A stretch of 64,000 bases of DNA, from the NCBI RefSeq assembly GCF_963583255.1, contig NC_084809.1:1059001-1123000 (forward strand). Direction: 5' to 3'. The translations under genes were made by a program, and so were the position numbers. Shown here piece by piece: positions 10,316-22,413 of the stretch. Below the pieces are notes generated by a model that saw nothing but the letters and a program-made list of their open reading frames with translations, was not told the DNA's origin and did no database searches. The stretch's first letter is position 1. Every line of letters starts with the position of its first letter. The DNA is from Pyrus communis (lineage: Eukaryota > Streptophyta > Magnoliopsida > Rosales > Rosaceae).

Positions 10316-12104
10316 TCCTTTCCTCCCCGACTTTACCTCTCTCTCCTCCCGGTTCCCACTCAGCCGGCAGCGAGAGGATTCCAAGCAGCCTTAAATTTTG
10401 TCGATCAAAAGCGCGGGGAGAGAGCAAGGGCGAGAAGGAAGAAAGGGTGGGTTAAATTTCAACTGTCATTCGCCGGTCCGTTCCGCTTGGGCCCCACTCG
10501 ATGACGTGGCTCGATTTGGCGACGTACACGTAACCTTATGAATGTACGATTGGCGCGTCTTTTCTTTTTATTTCAAAGTTTCTGTAGCGAGAGGTTTATG
10601 AATTGAGGCCATCTTGGCGTGAATGTTCATTGAGCTGCGGCCCCCATGACTTTCAGTTATTGTTTTTAACGTATAAGTCTATACGGCGCCAAATTCCAAC
10701 GTCATCACCTTCGTCAGGTTATAGACCGAAGCGTAATTAAGTTTGAATCTTTATGTCTATATAAGTTTGAGTCCGCAGTTCGCATCATATTAGTTAAAGA
10801 TTATATTACAAAGACTAAAGTTAGAGAGATTACATTTTTTTCTACCGCTCAAAATGAAAAAAACAAGAAAGCGAGAAATTTTTTTTTATTTTTTTATTAT
10901 TGTACTGTTATTTATAAATAATTTAAAGGCTTCTTATCTAAAATGGTCCTGGAGATTTGCATAACACATCACTCAATTTTGTTGAGTATTGAAGAAGTTA
11001 TGAACGTTTAACGTTTACCTAGTTTCCGGCGAGTTTTCCAGTTTTCCCGCGGACCAGTCACCTTTCAAGCTATTTTCCGGCCATCTCCGGCAACCATTGG
11101 TCTTTCAAATAGGTATAATCTTGTTCTACACTTTCCTATATTCATTTTGATATATTATGGATCGAATTTGGTTAAGAAACGATTAAATTACGAAGCTTTG
11201 AAAATTGCTCAAACTTCAATAATGGATGGTAGACAATCTCAGAGACCATTCCTATTGATTTTCAATCTCAATGACCAAAGTAATGTGCTATGCAAATCTC
11301 AGACACCATTTTAGCTAAAAAGCCTAATTTAAATTTACTACTTTTACCACTTGAAAATGAGGTTCTAAATGAACTCTTATTGTACCCAACTTCACTACAT
11401 TTTCTTGAACATATTGTTCTGATTGAGTAAGAAATAGTTCTTATACCACTTGTTCCGAACTGCACAACTATTGTCCTAATTTTACGACCTATATCTATAG
11501 TTCTGTACCACCTATATCTATAGTTCTGTACCAAGTAGGATTATTTCCTCTTCAAATCCCCACCTCTTTGGTTCCCTCCTCACTTTTCTCTTTTTCTTTT
11601 CCTTCTAGAACAAAGTCAACACTAGATATTGACTGACTTAATCATGACCATACATATAAGAAGGGACGGGAGGAGAATTCGAGATGAAATAATTTGAGAA
11701 AAGTTACCACCAAATATGCGGACGATTTCTTATCTCATCTCTTGATCAAGCCAGTTTGCAAGCAAAGATTTATACATTTTCATGAACTACGTGATGGATC
11801 GGAAGACTGGACTGGACCTAAGAACTGAGTGGCACCAAGCTCTCCTTGAAGTAGTCAAGATCCGCCATTGTAGCGATCGGAGATCGATGAGAATTTACTG
11901 ATTGAGAACTTTCTGTTTTCTAATTTTTATATATATTACAAAAAAATTTTGACAACTTCATTATTTTTTGCTTCAATACAGGATGCGATTTTAAGGTGTG
12001 GCGTTTTATCTCAAAATACGCTAATACAATTTAGAGAGAACTTCAACTTAATATACATTTTATTAATATCAAACATGTTGAGATCCAAGCCGAAGCTCAA
12101 AGCT
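10316..12104. other. Intergenic between the two cystinosin genes
   Basis: Contains the promoter side of copy A, a terminal-inverted-repeat element (10938-11314) and a short tandem repeat near 11486-11533, where a 23-base unit with ATATCTATAGTTCTGTACC occurs twice. No gene is supported. Confidence 0.6.
10938..11314. mobile_element. Small inverted-repeat element between the cystinosin copies
   Basis: About 377 bp. The left end reads CTAAAATGGTCCTGGAGATT then TGCATAACACATCACT; the right end read inward is CTAAAATGGTGTCTGAGATT then TGCATAGCACATTACT. The imperfect terminal inverted repeats are therefore about 36 bp long. There is no coding frame. I could not find a clear target duplication. Confidence 0.75.
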
Positions 12105-14636
12105 TTATACATTTTCCGAAACTGGTTCATCGGAAGTCTTGACAAGTTCTTCACTATTCTTGCCGCGATACAGCACGAAATGTTGACACATGAACAGAAG
12201 GTCGAAGAAGATAGATATCTGAAATTTCAGTAAAAGCAATGTCCACGTATAAGTGTAAAGCCCCATGAGCGTTTCAAATTGAGACAGATTAGAACAATAA
12301 AATGAAAGAATGATTGTATATATCAGTTCATACCAGAGACAGCAGTGTCTTTCCGATATTTCCATAGAAGTTCACCCAAGAATCTGGAAAGGTGCACAAG
12401 TTAGAAACAAATTAAGCTCGTAGGATCGATGTTATCAAACTGCAAATATCATTGGTTGAGGAAGAGAATTACGAACGTTGATCTATAGACTGCATGGCCA
12501 TTTGCGCATAACTAGCTGCCCCTCCGGAGAAGTCAAGCAAAATGTTGCCAATGCTGAATCCATCTGTGCTCTTTCGAAGGAAGTTCATGACCGCCTATAC
12601 TTTGAACAGTTTAAATTGCATCAGTCTGTTGTTTCATGGTAAAATATTAACACAAGCAGTAATTACAGTTTCGTTTCTTTTCTTCATTTCCTATGTATCT
12701 AGATACTCTACATATCGAAGGATGGCGAATGCTTTTCACAATGAAAATGCATGGCCAATGCATCGAGTAACGAATACTAACCTGGGGAATATATTTGATG
12801 CATGTCATAGAAACTTGAATTGAGCTGCAACAAAATCAAACGAACTGAAGCCGTAAGGCGGTATGTAGAAATTCAACTGAATAAAGCTTCAAGACAGAAG
12901 AAGGTAACCAGATCTTGGCATCTACACTGCTACATATCATTTTAATTTGGAAGGAGGTAGTTCGGTAACGGTTTATGCATAAAGAGGACTGGGGAGATAA
13001 ATCTATTAACCATCCCCAAGTAAGGAAGGAGTTGAGTTCAAATGCTGAGAAATCCGCCTCGCTTAATCAGCACATTATACTAAATGCGACTGGATTTGAA
13101 GCTCATTGTCTACGTTGAACTTATTGACATAGAGAAAGTTTGAAATTCCCATGGAGGTCTTGATGTGGGAAAGAGTGATGAAACTCGAGGCAAAGAAACA
13201 CATAAACGAAAGAATCTTACTTGAAAACGGAAATCAACCAAAGCCAGGAATGCCTTGGCAAAGCTACGAAAACACAAACTGCAGCAGCTAACCACACGAC
13301 AGCAACAATTCCAATGGAAATCTTGGAGACCTTCTGATTTCCGCGCTGCATAAAGCCATCAACGACACCTCAAATACGAAACTTGCCATGACCATATGAC
13401 TAACATCAGGATTTCCAATTTCGAACCTATAACACAGGTTTTAAGTCTAAACATGGCGAATTAAGATCAAGATACTTACTTCATAGATTGCAATTTGGTA
13501 CAGGGTAACTGCCGTCAGTAAAACAGCATGACAAGAGAAAGCGACGTCATTTGCTGCAACAGGTATCATCTGCAATCATAGAACACAAAAGATTTGTACT
13601 TCCGAGTATACATAATGAAGTATCAATTCAGTCTCATCAATATATCCTTCCTTTTAACGAGCGCTGATTGCTTTCATCACTTTTGAGATTCCAGACGATG
13701 CAAATTAGGGAGCTGAACATCTACTCTCAATAGAATCCTAAAAAATAAAATTTACGTGCCCAAAAACAGCGAAACACACTAGAAACACCAGGGTCGGGTT
13801 GGGAAAACTTTCTGAGGCGTAAATTGGTTGATGTCCTCAAAATCCAGCGTACCGTATGTCAGCAACAAAATAAACTAAAGCAATAGAGGTTGGTCTAAAA
13901 CTGATATATATATATATATATAAAATACAATCGTTAATGTAATCCATAACCTTGTATCAAGTGTCAACATTTAATCTTAGAAGATTAGACCCTTTGCCAC
14001 TCGACCAAAATACAACCTACCCGATTGTGAAAGAAAATGTAAATTTTGACCCGAAAAACTGAAGCTTTACGATTGGAAACAAAGAACACAGCAGCTGGGG
14101 ATGTGAAAAACAATCATATGAACAAGTAATTAGCTGAGGGAGAGGAAAAACGGAGCAAACCTGTTTCTCGCCGTACTTTTTGAAGTACTGCTTTTGTACG
14201 GCGGAGCTGAAGTAGAGACTGGCGTTGTAGATGAGATAGGAGGAGTGCTTCGTCAAATTCAACACCACGAAATCGAAGTTCAGCCCCACAACACTGAATC
14301 GAAACCCAAACCCAAATTCAAATTCAAATTCCAACTCACCCACCAAACTTTAAGGGTCGTTTGATAATTATTTCGTTTCCAAATTGTATTTCGTTGTTTC
14401 TGAAAAAATGAAAACTAAAAATTACTTCTTTTTAGTTCGGTTTTCAATTTTTGGATCTTTTTTTGAAAATTCACAAATGGAACGAGTTTTCGGAACACCG
14501 AGGAAGGAATTAATCACCTTTTCCGACGGAAATTCAAGATGACTTGCGGGTAGAAGCTGATGGACCAACTCACGAACGCCATCCATCCCAGCACTTCGTA
14601 CGTGATTTCCAGCGGAGTCGAGTTCCACGACGCCAT
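12105..14636 (-). CDS. Cystinosin homologue, PQ-loop transporter (copy B)
   Basis: Eight exons in minus order: 14636-14518, 14293-14161, 13569-13480, 13345-13221, 12824-12782, 12594-12477, 12383-12334 and 12218-12105, coding 263 residues. Exons 1-7 are the same length as in copy A, with the same phases, so this is a tandem duplicate. The frame and splice sites are all intact. It begins [18 protein letters not shown] and keeps both PQ motifs (FYPQVILNF and KYIPQAVMNF) and both acidic positions ([15 protein letters not shown]). The tail is shorter than in copy A. The exon 6/7 junction codes QHSW where copy A has QGSW. Both copies may be expressed; which keeps the ancestral role cannot be read from sequence. 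Confidence 0.94.
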
Positions 14637-15020
14637 TCTTTTCTCCCCAGTTTCTCTCTCCTCCCTTCTTACTCGTCCGGCGGGAGGGAATCCGATGAAT
14701 CTTCAATTTTCTCCGATCAAAAACGCGCGGAGAGAGCAAGAACGGGAAGAAAGAACGAAAGAAAGCAAGAAAGAAAGATGGTCTGATTTGCTTCCAAATT
14801 TGCATGCAATCCCTTGACTTTTATCCAACTGTAAGTCTGTGATTCGCCCCAACACTCCTGGTGGGCCCCCACTAGCTTTATCATTTATGGAGCTTCGATT
14901 GGCGCTTTTATTTTCTTTTAAAATTTGGTGTAATAAAAGGGTTTATGAAGTGTAACTGAAAAGGGGGGTTATGAATTGAGGACATTTACGTGGGAATGTT
15001 CATTGAGTTTGTTGTCAGAA

Positions 15021-15175
15021 TAATGCTAGAAAGGCTAAATTTGTAGATTAAATTTTGAAAACTAAAAGATATGGAAGTTGATGATTTTGGTTTATTACTT
15101 AAGCATTGATAAGCGTACTTATTATTATTGGTGAAACATCATTTAGTTTACAAATTTAATCTTTCTAGTATTACC
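15021..15175. mobile_element. R2 MITE, copy 2
   Basis: 155 bp starting TAATGCTAGAAAGGCTAAAT and ending ATTTAATCTTTCTAGTATTA, so the ends are inverted repeats of about 20 bases. It shares GGAAGTTGATGATTTTGG, TTATTACTTAAGCATTGATAA and CATCATTTAGTTTACAAAT with copy 1. Confidence 0.8.
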
Positions 15176-15528
15176 TTTGTCGTAGATATATTCATTGCTC
15201 TTTCTGTGTCCCCATGATTTTCTGTTATGAATTTTAATGCATATGTCGCCAAATGCATCATCATTGACCTCTATTCAAATTTTAGGGCACGTTTGATGGT
15301 CCGGACGTGATGAGATTTTGTATTTTGAACTTGTTAGGTTAATATTGGATTGGATATGCGGGGCTTTTCTTCTATTGTTTGGTATAGACAAACTCAACTG
15401 GTTAGGATTGGATTGAAAACAGCCTTAACCCACAACCTTCCTAACTCTGTCACGAAACGCAACCTACAATGGCGTGAGACCCATGACCCACATTGTTGTG
15501 CAAATTGAACCAAGAGTCAATCTTTATA

Positions 15529-15680
15529 GGGAGTTTTAATGAAACATTCCTGGTACTATTTACTTTTAACAAAAAATTACATTTTTACTTTACTCTGGTA
15601 CTGTTCACTACACCGTTATTTGTCATTTTTTATTTAAACTAAAGTTTTTTTGAACTTTTCGTTAGTTTTTCTCTTTTTTA
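15529..15680 (+). repeat. R1 repeat family, copy 2
   Basis: Begins GGGAGTTTTAATGAAACATT, then ACTTTTAACAAAAAATTACA, GGTACTGTTCACTACACC, TTATTTGTCATTTT and ACTTTTCGTTAGTTTTTC. Same order and orientation as copies 1 and 3. Confidence 0.8.
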
Positions 15681-16014
15681 TACCCTTTGATCTCAATCAC
15701 ACCGGAAAATTGTCGGTCACTACCCACACTCAATGCTGCTGCTCGCGGTGAGATTTGTAACTCGTGTATGAAAATGGGTTAGATAACCGCCTCTATTGAT
15801 CCAAACGGACTCAAAGGTTACTAAAGTCCATTACCATCCTAACGGGCTTTACAAAGCCCAATCTAATTTTGAATTGGGAAACTCCAAAGCCTCCATTCCA
15901 AAATTCCAAATGCAACATCTTTCTCCCTTCCTGCTTTTGCCCTCCGCAACCCCAAAAACAAAACCCTAATTTCAGTCCAGTTCTGAAATTGGAAACTCAC
16001 TCTAATTGCAATCC

Positions 16015-17714
16015 ATGGCGAATTTGCTGATTAACAGGACCCTAAGATCAGTCGGAAACCTCAAACTGATCGGATCTCTCTCTTCTCGAGCTCGCCACTT
16101 CAGCTCCACCGCCACCGCCACCGCCGAGCAGCCCCAATCCGATGCTCCATCTTCGTCATTCACCTTCTCCTCCGAGGGAAAAGAAGACAAGAACAACAGC
16201 AGTGCCCACGATGACAGCATATACGTCAAGTCGCCGTCGAGTTCGAGCTCCAAGAGCGAAGCGGCGTCGTCGGTGACGATGCCGATGTCGTTCATGACGG
16301 GGTCCATCGTGGGAAAGAGATTTTACAAACAGGTGACGACGAGGCCGGCCGACGACGGCAATGGCTGGACTGTGATGCTCGATTACCGGACACTCAAAAC
16401 GCCATCGAAGAGGCCCCTAAAGCTTCCTACTTTAGCTCTGGCGAAGGCCATTGCGGCGGAATGGGAATACCAGGTGATCTGATTTTCTGCCCTTGTTTCA
16501 ATTTCCAGAAGCTTAGATCAATTGGGTTTCCGTTTCGCTCAAACTTGGAACTTGAGGACTTAGCTCAATTGCGTTTTACTCAAAATCGCAACTTGTTTAG
16601 TTTTTGGGCCTTTTAGTTCATAGTAGCTTCACTCAAATGAGCTTTCCCCAATCGGCTTTTCGGAATCTCCTTAATTTAGGTGTATGTTTTTGTGTTCTAA
16701 TTTGGATGTTTTGCATTTTAGTAGCAGCTCAATTCAAATTCAAGTTGCTTTTCAAAGTTGAAAGCAAGAAAAGTAGGTTTCTTTCCGAATTGAGCTTCTG
16801 TTCCTCTATTCTGTTATCGAAAAGCTTTTCTTCGGGATTACGTGTTTTTCTTGAATTCTGTTGAGCTTCTGCTTGTGATTATGTATGGTGGTTTGTCTTA
16901 TGTAACTTTATGTATTTTTAGGAAACAGATGGGATTAGGCCTTTTACAATGCCTCTCATGAAGCATGCTTGTACTGCACTGGAAAGAGTTCCTCTCACAC
17001 GGCCAAAGGTTATAGATTATTTGATGAAGAAATTCAATCAAGATTTAGTCTTCTGTCGCGCCCCGAACGACAATGATATCACAAGTGTTGTCCATGGTAT
17101 GATCTATTTTGTGTGTCTGATTATTTACTGCTTTGAACCTTCCGTGAAATTGCTTGTGTTACTCGTTGAAAATAATAATTTTATATTTTAAGATAAAGAG
17201 TACATTTGTTGCTAAGACATGGCACCCCGAATCTTATGTAGACCGACAAGTGGAAAAAATGGATCCTTTGCTTGAGTGGGTGAAGTCAGAATTTGGCTTC
17301 AAGCCTGCTGTGTACTCGAGCTTTTTTGGTGGGAAGCAGGAGGATGGCCTCACAAGGGCTATAGAGACCTTACTAAAACAAACAGATGACTGTGAATTGG
17401 CAGCAATTGACGCCATCGCATCATCAGCACACTCGCTAATAATTGCTATCGGAGTTGTTCGTGGGAAGTTACAGATTGAAGAAGCAATTGAGTTGATCAG
17501 ACTCGAAGAAGATATACAGGTTCTAATCATTTACTTTTCTCTATCAAATTGGTGCTGACATAACAAACTCTTGCAAAGTCTTAAAAAACTGCATCTTATT
17601 TCGCAGGTGGATAGATGGGGCTTGGTTGAAGGCGGTCATGATGTTGATGCAGCTGATCTCAGGGTACAGATCTCATCAGCTGCTGTATTCTTAGGTCTGT
17701 CAAGAAGGATTTAA
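16015..17714 (+). CDS. ATP12-like mitochondrial F1-ATPase assembly factor
   Basis: Four exons: 16015-16473, 16922-17096, 17242-17519 and 17607-17714, coding 339 residues. ATP12 binds free F1 alpha subunits in the mitochondrial matrix and helps assemble the catalytic sector of ATP synthase. The N-terminus (MANLLINRTLRSVGNLKLIG, Arg/Ser-rich, no acids) is a good mitochondrial presequence, followed by a low-complexity Ser/Ala/Thr linker to about residue 90. The conserved ATP12 domain follows: GKRFYKQVTTRP, DYRTLKTPSKRPLKLPT, EWEYQ|ETDGIRPFTMPLM and FGFKPAVYSSFFGGKQEDGL. Exon 3 starts at the GTAG ahead of ACCGACAAG, which restores the frame (HDRQVEKMDPLLEW); the AG at 17190 would bring a stop. 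It runs tail to tail with SDH2, 780 bp away. Confidence 0.94.
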
Positions 17715-18494
17715 TCTTCATACATCTCTTCTCCGGTCTCTTGCCTTTTTAGAATGCTTACGTTGCTATAGATATGTAGAACTCTTCTTGTGCTGCTCAA
17801 AATTTTCTGAAACTCTGCTGTGATTGATGAGATGAGGTAAAGGAATGATGTAATAATTGGCTTTGCGATTCACTGCAATAAAGTCTCGCGCTCTCTTGCA
17901 CAATAGGGAGCGAAAGAGCTAGTTTCTTCTCGGCTACAAACCTCTCCAAATTCGTGTTGATTTCATGAACCTAACCTAACCTAACTTAGCCTTAGCAGTC
18001 TAAAGTGTTGTTCGAAGCAGTGTTCGACATGTAGATTTACGTCGAAATTGAAAGAGTAAAGTGTAGAACCGACGGTATCATATACAGGCTGTGTAGTGGT
18101 CATTGTTGCATCCTGCAGAAAATCATGCTAATCACATTGCTTCAGACCGAAGTTAGGTCAAGCGAAACATAAGCGTAAATGGAGCAGACAACGGAGTTTG
18201 ATCATGAAATGTCTGAACCTTGAATGGTGTTTGAGTGGATCTGTATAGGATTCAGATTTTTGGATCAAAGAAAAGCTTCTAGTTCGACATAGAAGATAAG
18301 AAAGATAACGACACCGGCGCTCGGCCGATGCTAAAGATATAAACAAAAACAACATGCTTCCTTCCCAATTTTATTAAAGGGATGAAAAGATACAATCAGT
18401 TCACTAATTATTTGCTCAAACCACATGACTGATGAACCCTGAAAAATTCCCAGAATAAATGGTTGAAATAAACACACCATTTGCTTTCAGAAAC
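17715..18494. other. Intergenic between convergent ATP12 and SDH2 genes
   Basis: The shared 3' region of two genes running toward each other. I see no gene. A short tandem CTAACCTAACCTAACTTAGC near 17970 resembles a degenerate telomere-like repeat but is only about three units. Confidence 0.6.
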
Positions 18495-20225
18495 TCAGGG
18501 CTTCAGCTGCAGCTGCTTGATATGTTGGATCTGCTTTCCGGGGTTCAAACCCTTCGGGCAGGCACGAGCACAGTTCAATATGGTATGGCATCGGTAAAGC
18601 TTGAACTCGTCGTTTATTGCATCCAGTCGCTCCTTTGTGTATTCGTCACGGCTGTCACTTATCCACCTGCATAACAACACAAAAATGACTCAGGGTGTAG
18701 CGTTCACCTCCAAGGATATACAACAAAAATGAACAACCACAGCAAATTGCATATGCAGAGGAGAAAATCACAATTATATACTCTGAGTACAATTAGGAAT
18801 GTTTCGAGCTCGATAGGCAAGGAACAAACATTGTTTGACAGACATCCTATCCCAAAAACATGAGATTAAGCACTACACTGCAAAATGTCATTCGGATTTT
18901 GTTCCAAATCAGTTTTTTCTTCAAGTTCTTGCCTTTCGAAGATGGCACCCAAAGCCCTTATCATCACCTTCAAAACAATCTCACTACAACCTACGCCATG
19001 AGCTCCGGCACACGAACTGCAGCTCTATGTTAGTTACTATCTACTACTCTCGGTCACTCAACGTTCAACACGCCAGACAAATCACTGAGACAGCTAAGAT
19101 TTGAGTCACGAGCAGATCTCTAGTTTGTTATGATGGGTTGTGTTCCTAGCAGTAGCTCAAAACATGGAATTGAAAAAGGAAGAATTTGTTTTTTTTCAAA
19201 ACAAAACTTCCCAATCAAGCGCAGAACCGAGCTCACTGGCGTTCTAATATTCATACAGCGGAGCCAACTTAGTGGGATAATTAAGGAATGGTTGTTGTTG
19301 TTGTTTGTAAAACTTCCCAATAAAAAAAATTGACCCAACAAGACACAAAATTTGTACCCAAAAAGCAACATTTCCAATCAATTTTCAATCCTACACATCA
19401 ACATTCACCTAATATATCAATTCATCCTACACTTAAGAATGGTAATCAAAGAGATTATCATGTTAAACTAATCAACCAATAATCAAAATCCTGAGCAAGT
19501 TCTGAAATAGAGATGAAGAATCAAGAGAAATGAATGTACCGATTGGCGTGGAGCAAGGCGGCGGGGCCCAAATAAGACTCAGGGTTCCACCAGTAGCTAG
19601 GGCAGGATGTGCTACAGCAGGCGCACAGAATGCACTCGTACATCCCATCCAGCTTCGCCCTATCCTTTTTGCTCTGCTTTATCTCCTTCCCATCCAACTC
19701 CGCCGCCGGGGTCTTCCGCTTCAGCCACGGCTCGATGCTCTTGTACTGGTTGTAGAAATTCGTCATATCCACCACCAGGTCCTTGATCACAAACATGTGC
19801 GGCAGCGGCGTGATCATCGAGGCGCCTGCCTCCGACGGCGCTATCTTCGTCAGGCAGGCCAGGCCGTTGCAGCCGTCGATGTTCATGGCGCAGGAGCCGC
19901 AGATCCCTTCCCGGCAAGATCGCCGGAAGGTGAGAGTGGGGTCCATCTCGTTCTTGATCTTGATGAGGGCGTCGAGTACCATGGGCCCGCACTCCTTGAG
20001 GTCGATCTCGTACTCCTTGAGCTCCGGCTTCTTCGGGTTGTCCGGGTTCCACCGGTAGATTGAGAAGGTCTTGATGTCCGTTTTGTCTCGGGCCTTGAGG
20101 TCCACCTGCTGGGCCTGGGCCTCCGACGCCATAGCCCGGACGCAGATGTAACGAAACGACGCCGCCGCCGTCGATCCCGACGACGCTGCAGAAGCTATGG
20201 CCCTCCGTATCAACCCCGTCGCCAT
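18495..20225 (-). CDS. SDH2: Succinate dehydrogenase iron-sulfur subunit, mitochondrial (complex II)
   Basis: Two exons, 20225-19540 and 18666-18495, coding 285 residues. This subunit passes electrons from the flavin subunit to ubiquinone in the inner mitochondrial membrane, linking the TCA cycle to respiration. Residues 1-35 form an Ala/Ser/Arg presequence. The [2Fe-2S] ligands are C104, C109, C112 and C124 ([16 protein letters not shown] then GLAC). The ferredoxin-like second domain has [12 protein letters not shown] (C198, C201, C204, C208), and exon 2 supplies [17 protein letters not shown] for the [3Fe-4S] and [4Fe-4S] clusters. The length fits the plant enzyme. The single intron follows Arg229 ([14 protein letters not shown]). 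The 5' leader contains a GA-rich microsatellite near 20260-20300. Exon 1 is GC-rich compared with its neighbours. Confidence 0.97.
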
Positions 20226-22413
20226 TTTTGCGTCTCCGAGCTTCAACAACTGCGAACAGAGAGGGAAAGAGAGAGAGAGACAGAGAGAGACAGAGAGGGA
20301 GAGTGGGAGACTATTATGGAGACGAAGGGGTTAGGAAATGACGGAAATACCATACCCGATCAAACCCAATCTGGCTAAAAGCTATTTTTAAGATTTTATT
20401 CCCCCCAATCTAACCCAATTCATGCTCAATATATGGCCTAAAAGCTAAACAAAAACCAAATTTCCTTAGGATTTAGCTCAGAAAATGGTGTGGGAACCAC
20501 CGGCTGGACCCCACCCACATGGGCATGTCTTACAGGATTTATTGAATTCATCGGCTGAAATCATTATAATCAAATCTAACAGTAAAAAAAGATCTACCGA
20601 TCCAAATTTAAATCTAACAGCTAAAATAATTAAAAAAATTATTTAACTCAAAATTCACCCGAATTTAATGATTTTTTTAATAATTATCAAAATTTAAATA
20701 TTTTAAGGTTAAAATGTTCATAAAATTAAATTATGATAGTGTACATAATTTTTTTTTTTTTAAATTACCTTAAAAGAAAAAATTTGCCTAAATTTATTCT
20801 TTAATAATCTTAAACTAAAAAATTTACTTCAAAAATGTTGGAGCTGAAAAATTATTTCTGAGCTAAAACCTAAATTTTATAAGCTAAAAATTTTAAGTTT
20901 TAACGATGGAGATGGTTTAAGGGGATGGTTTCAGCTGTCAAGGGCTTATGTGTAATTGTAAGGGAAATAGTGGGATTAGTTCGATTCCGTGTCGTGATTG
21001 CCTGCGCGTCCTGGCTTTTCCTCGGTGACGTGTCCGATGGAGAGCCGTTTGTTTTTGGGTGTGAGCGTGGTTCGATTGTATATCAATCGTTTGATTTTAA
21101 GAGTGGGTACACCACGCGCCACCCAAGGATGATTGCCACGTGGAACAAAGAGATTGATTCCTTGCCCACCCACAGTGGCTGGTTGTGGCCCAAGCGCTTG
21201 TTACTTGGGTCTCTCAGAGGCCCAACTTTGATGGTTCAAACCCAAAGAGAAATTTTTTTTTGGTAAAAAAACCCAAAGAGACACAATCTTTTCAAAAAGG
21301 GACACTATCTTTTTGGGGTTTTCACCCAACTACTGAAAGAATTAAGCTATTAACAATTTAAACCACTCTTTTTTCTAGCTTTTTATGGCCTATTAACTGG
21401 AAAAATTCAGGAGAGTTTTAACGAAACACTCTCGATACTGTTCACTTTTAACGAAAAATCATATTTTTATATTTTTTGGTACTATTCACTAAACCTTTAT
21501 TTGTCATTTTTCATTAAAACTAAAGTTTTTTTTTTACTTTTTGTTTGTTTTCCTAAATTCTATGATCCAAGTACTAAACCAGCTCATACCTACGAATCAG
21601 ACATAACAAACCTTCCCCTTCCCCACCTCTTGATTTGTCACTGGTAACCCTAACCCACTTTTGGTCAAACCTTTCTCTCACAGCATCTCCAATCTGAATG
21701 TCATACCCAAGAACTTCTCCATTAACTGTCTCGTAGCAAGTGTGAGGCCAACTTTTAGAAGGCAATTAGATACAAAATGGACTATCTTTTTTCTGTCCGA
21801 TTTCATTGAAACGCAAGGATGACTTGAATTTAAAAAATTTAGTAATTCAAAGTGAACCAAAAAATGAAAGTGGCCCTGAATCTCATGGAAGTATTTTGTA
21901 ATTAGCTCTTTCTCTTTTATGCAGATACCCAAACTGAAAATTAAGGAGGGAGGTGGATGGAAATGTCAGTTTATGGGTTTGGGAGGCGGCTAAAAGGCTA
22001 AACATAGTGTGAGAAATATTAATTCTATAGCATATAACAGTCGGTCATATGATGTAAGAAATAAAATAACGAATTCTCAAGCATAGCCGAAAATCTCCCA
22101 ACGTTGTTAGGAAAGATTATGTTAATAGAAGGGGCGTATAATTTGACTTTATTGTTAAGAATTTGCTACAAATGATGGGTGTGACATGTAGGGTACAAAA
22201 ACAGAACAACTACATGCTAACTACTAACTACTCACGTCACAATTTGTGCCATCCATTTCCTTTGGTTTAGGCTTTAGCTACGCTCTCCTTCTTCCTCCCT
22301 TATCACGTACAACTCACGCCACCTCTCTATTTTTCCTCTGTCATTCTTCTTCTCCATTCCTTCTCTCCCAAGTCTCCAGTCTCGTCTTCCTCGAATCTCC
22401 GCACCTCCTGCGA
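20226..22413. other. Intergenic between SDH2 and the NOI gene (head to head)
   Basis: About 2.2 kb. 20400-20930 is very AT-rich and ends TTAACGATGGAGATGGTTTAAG, which looks like the end of a decayed non-autonomous element, but I could not find its partner end. R1 copy 3 lies at 21411-21560. 22350-22413 is a pyrimidine-rich leader of the NOI gene. No gene is supported. Confidence 0.55.
21411..21560 (+). repeat. R1 repeat family, copy 3
   Basis: Begins GAGAGTTTTAACGAAACACT, then ACTGTTCACTTTTAACGAAA, TCATATTTTTA, TTGGTACTATTCACTAAACC, TTTGTCATTTTTCATTAAAA and CTTTTTGTTTGTTTTCC. Ordered as in copies 1 and 2. Confidence 0.8.

Larger units (their letters stand above)
14637..16014. other. Intergenic, divergent promoters of cystinosin copy B and ATP12
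   Basis: Holds R2 copy 2 (15021-15175) and R1 copy 2 (15529-15680). The part between them (about 15285-15480) resembles a decayed non-autonomous element beginning GGGCACGTTTGATGGTCC. The 100 bases before 16015 are C-rich leader of ATP12. No gene is supported. Confidence 0.6.

Noticed and set aside
17154..17241. Upstream extension of ATP12 exon 3
   Set aside because: The open frame before 17242 is intronic; joining at the AG near 17191 gives a stop after a few codons, while the AG at 17240-17241 restores a conserved continuation.
17965..17990. Telomere-like CTAACCTAACCTAAC
   Set aside because: Only about three five-base units, not the plant CCCTAAA repeat.
19530..20063. Plus-strand frame opposite SDH2 exon 1
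   Set aside because: GC-rich third positions of SDH2 keep other frames open. The minus frame has all iron-sulfur ligands.
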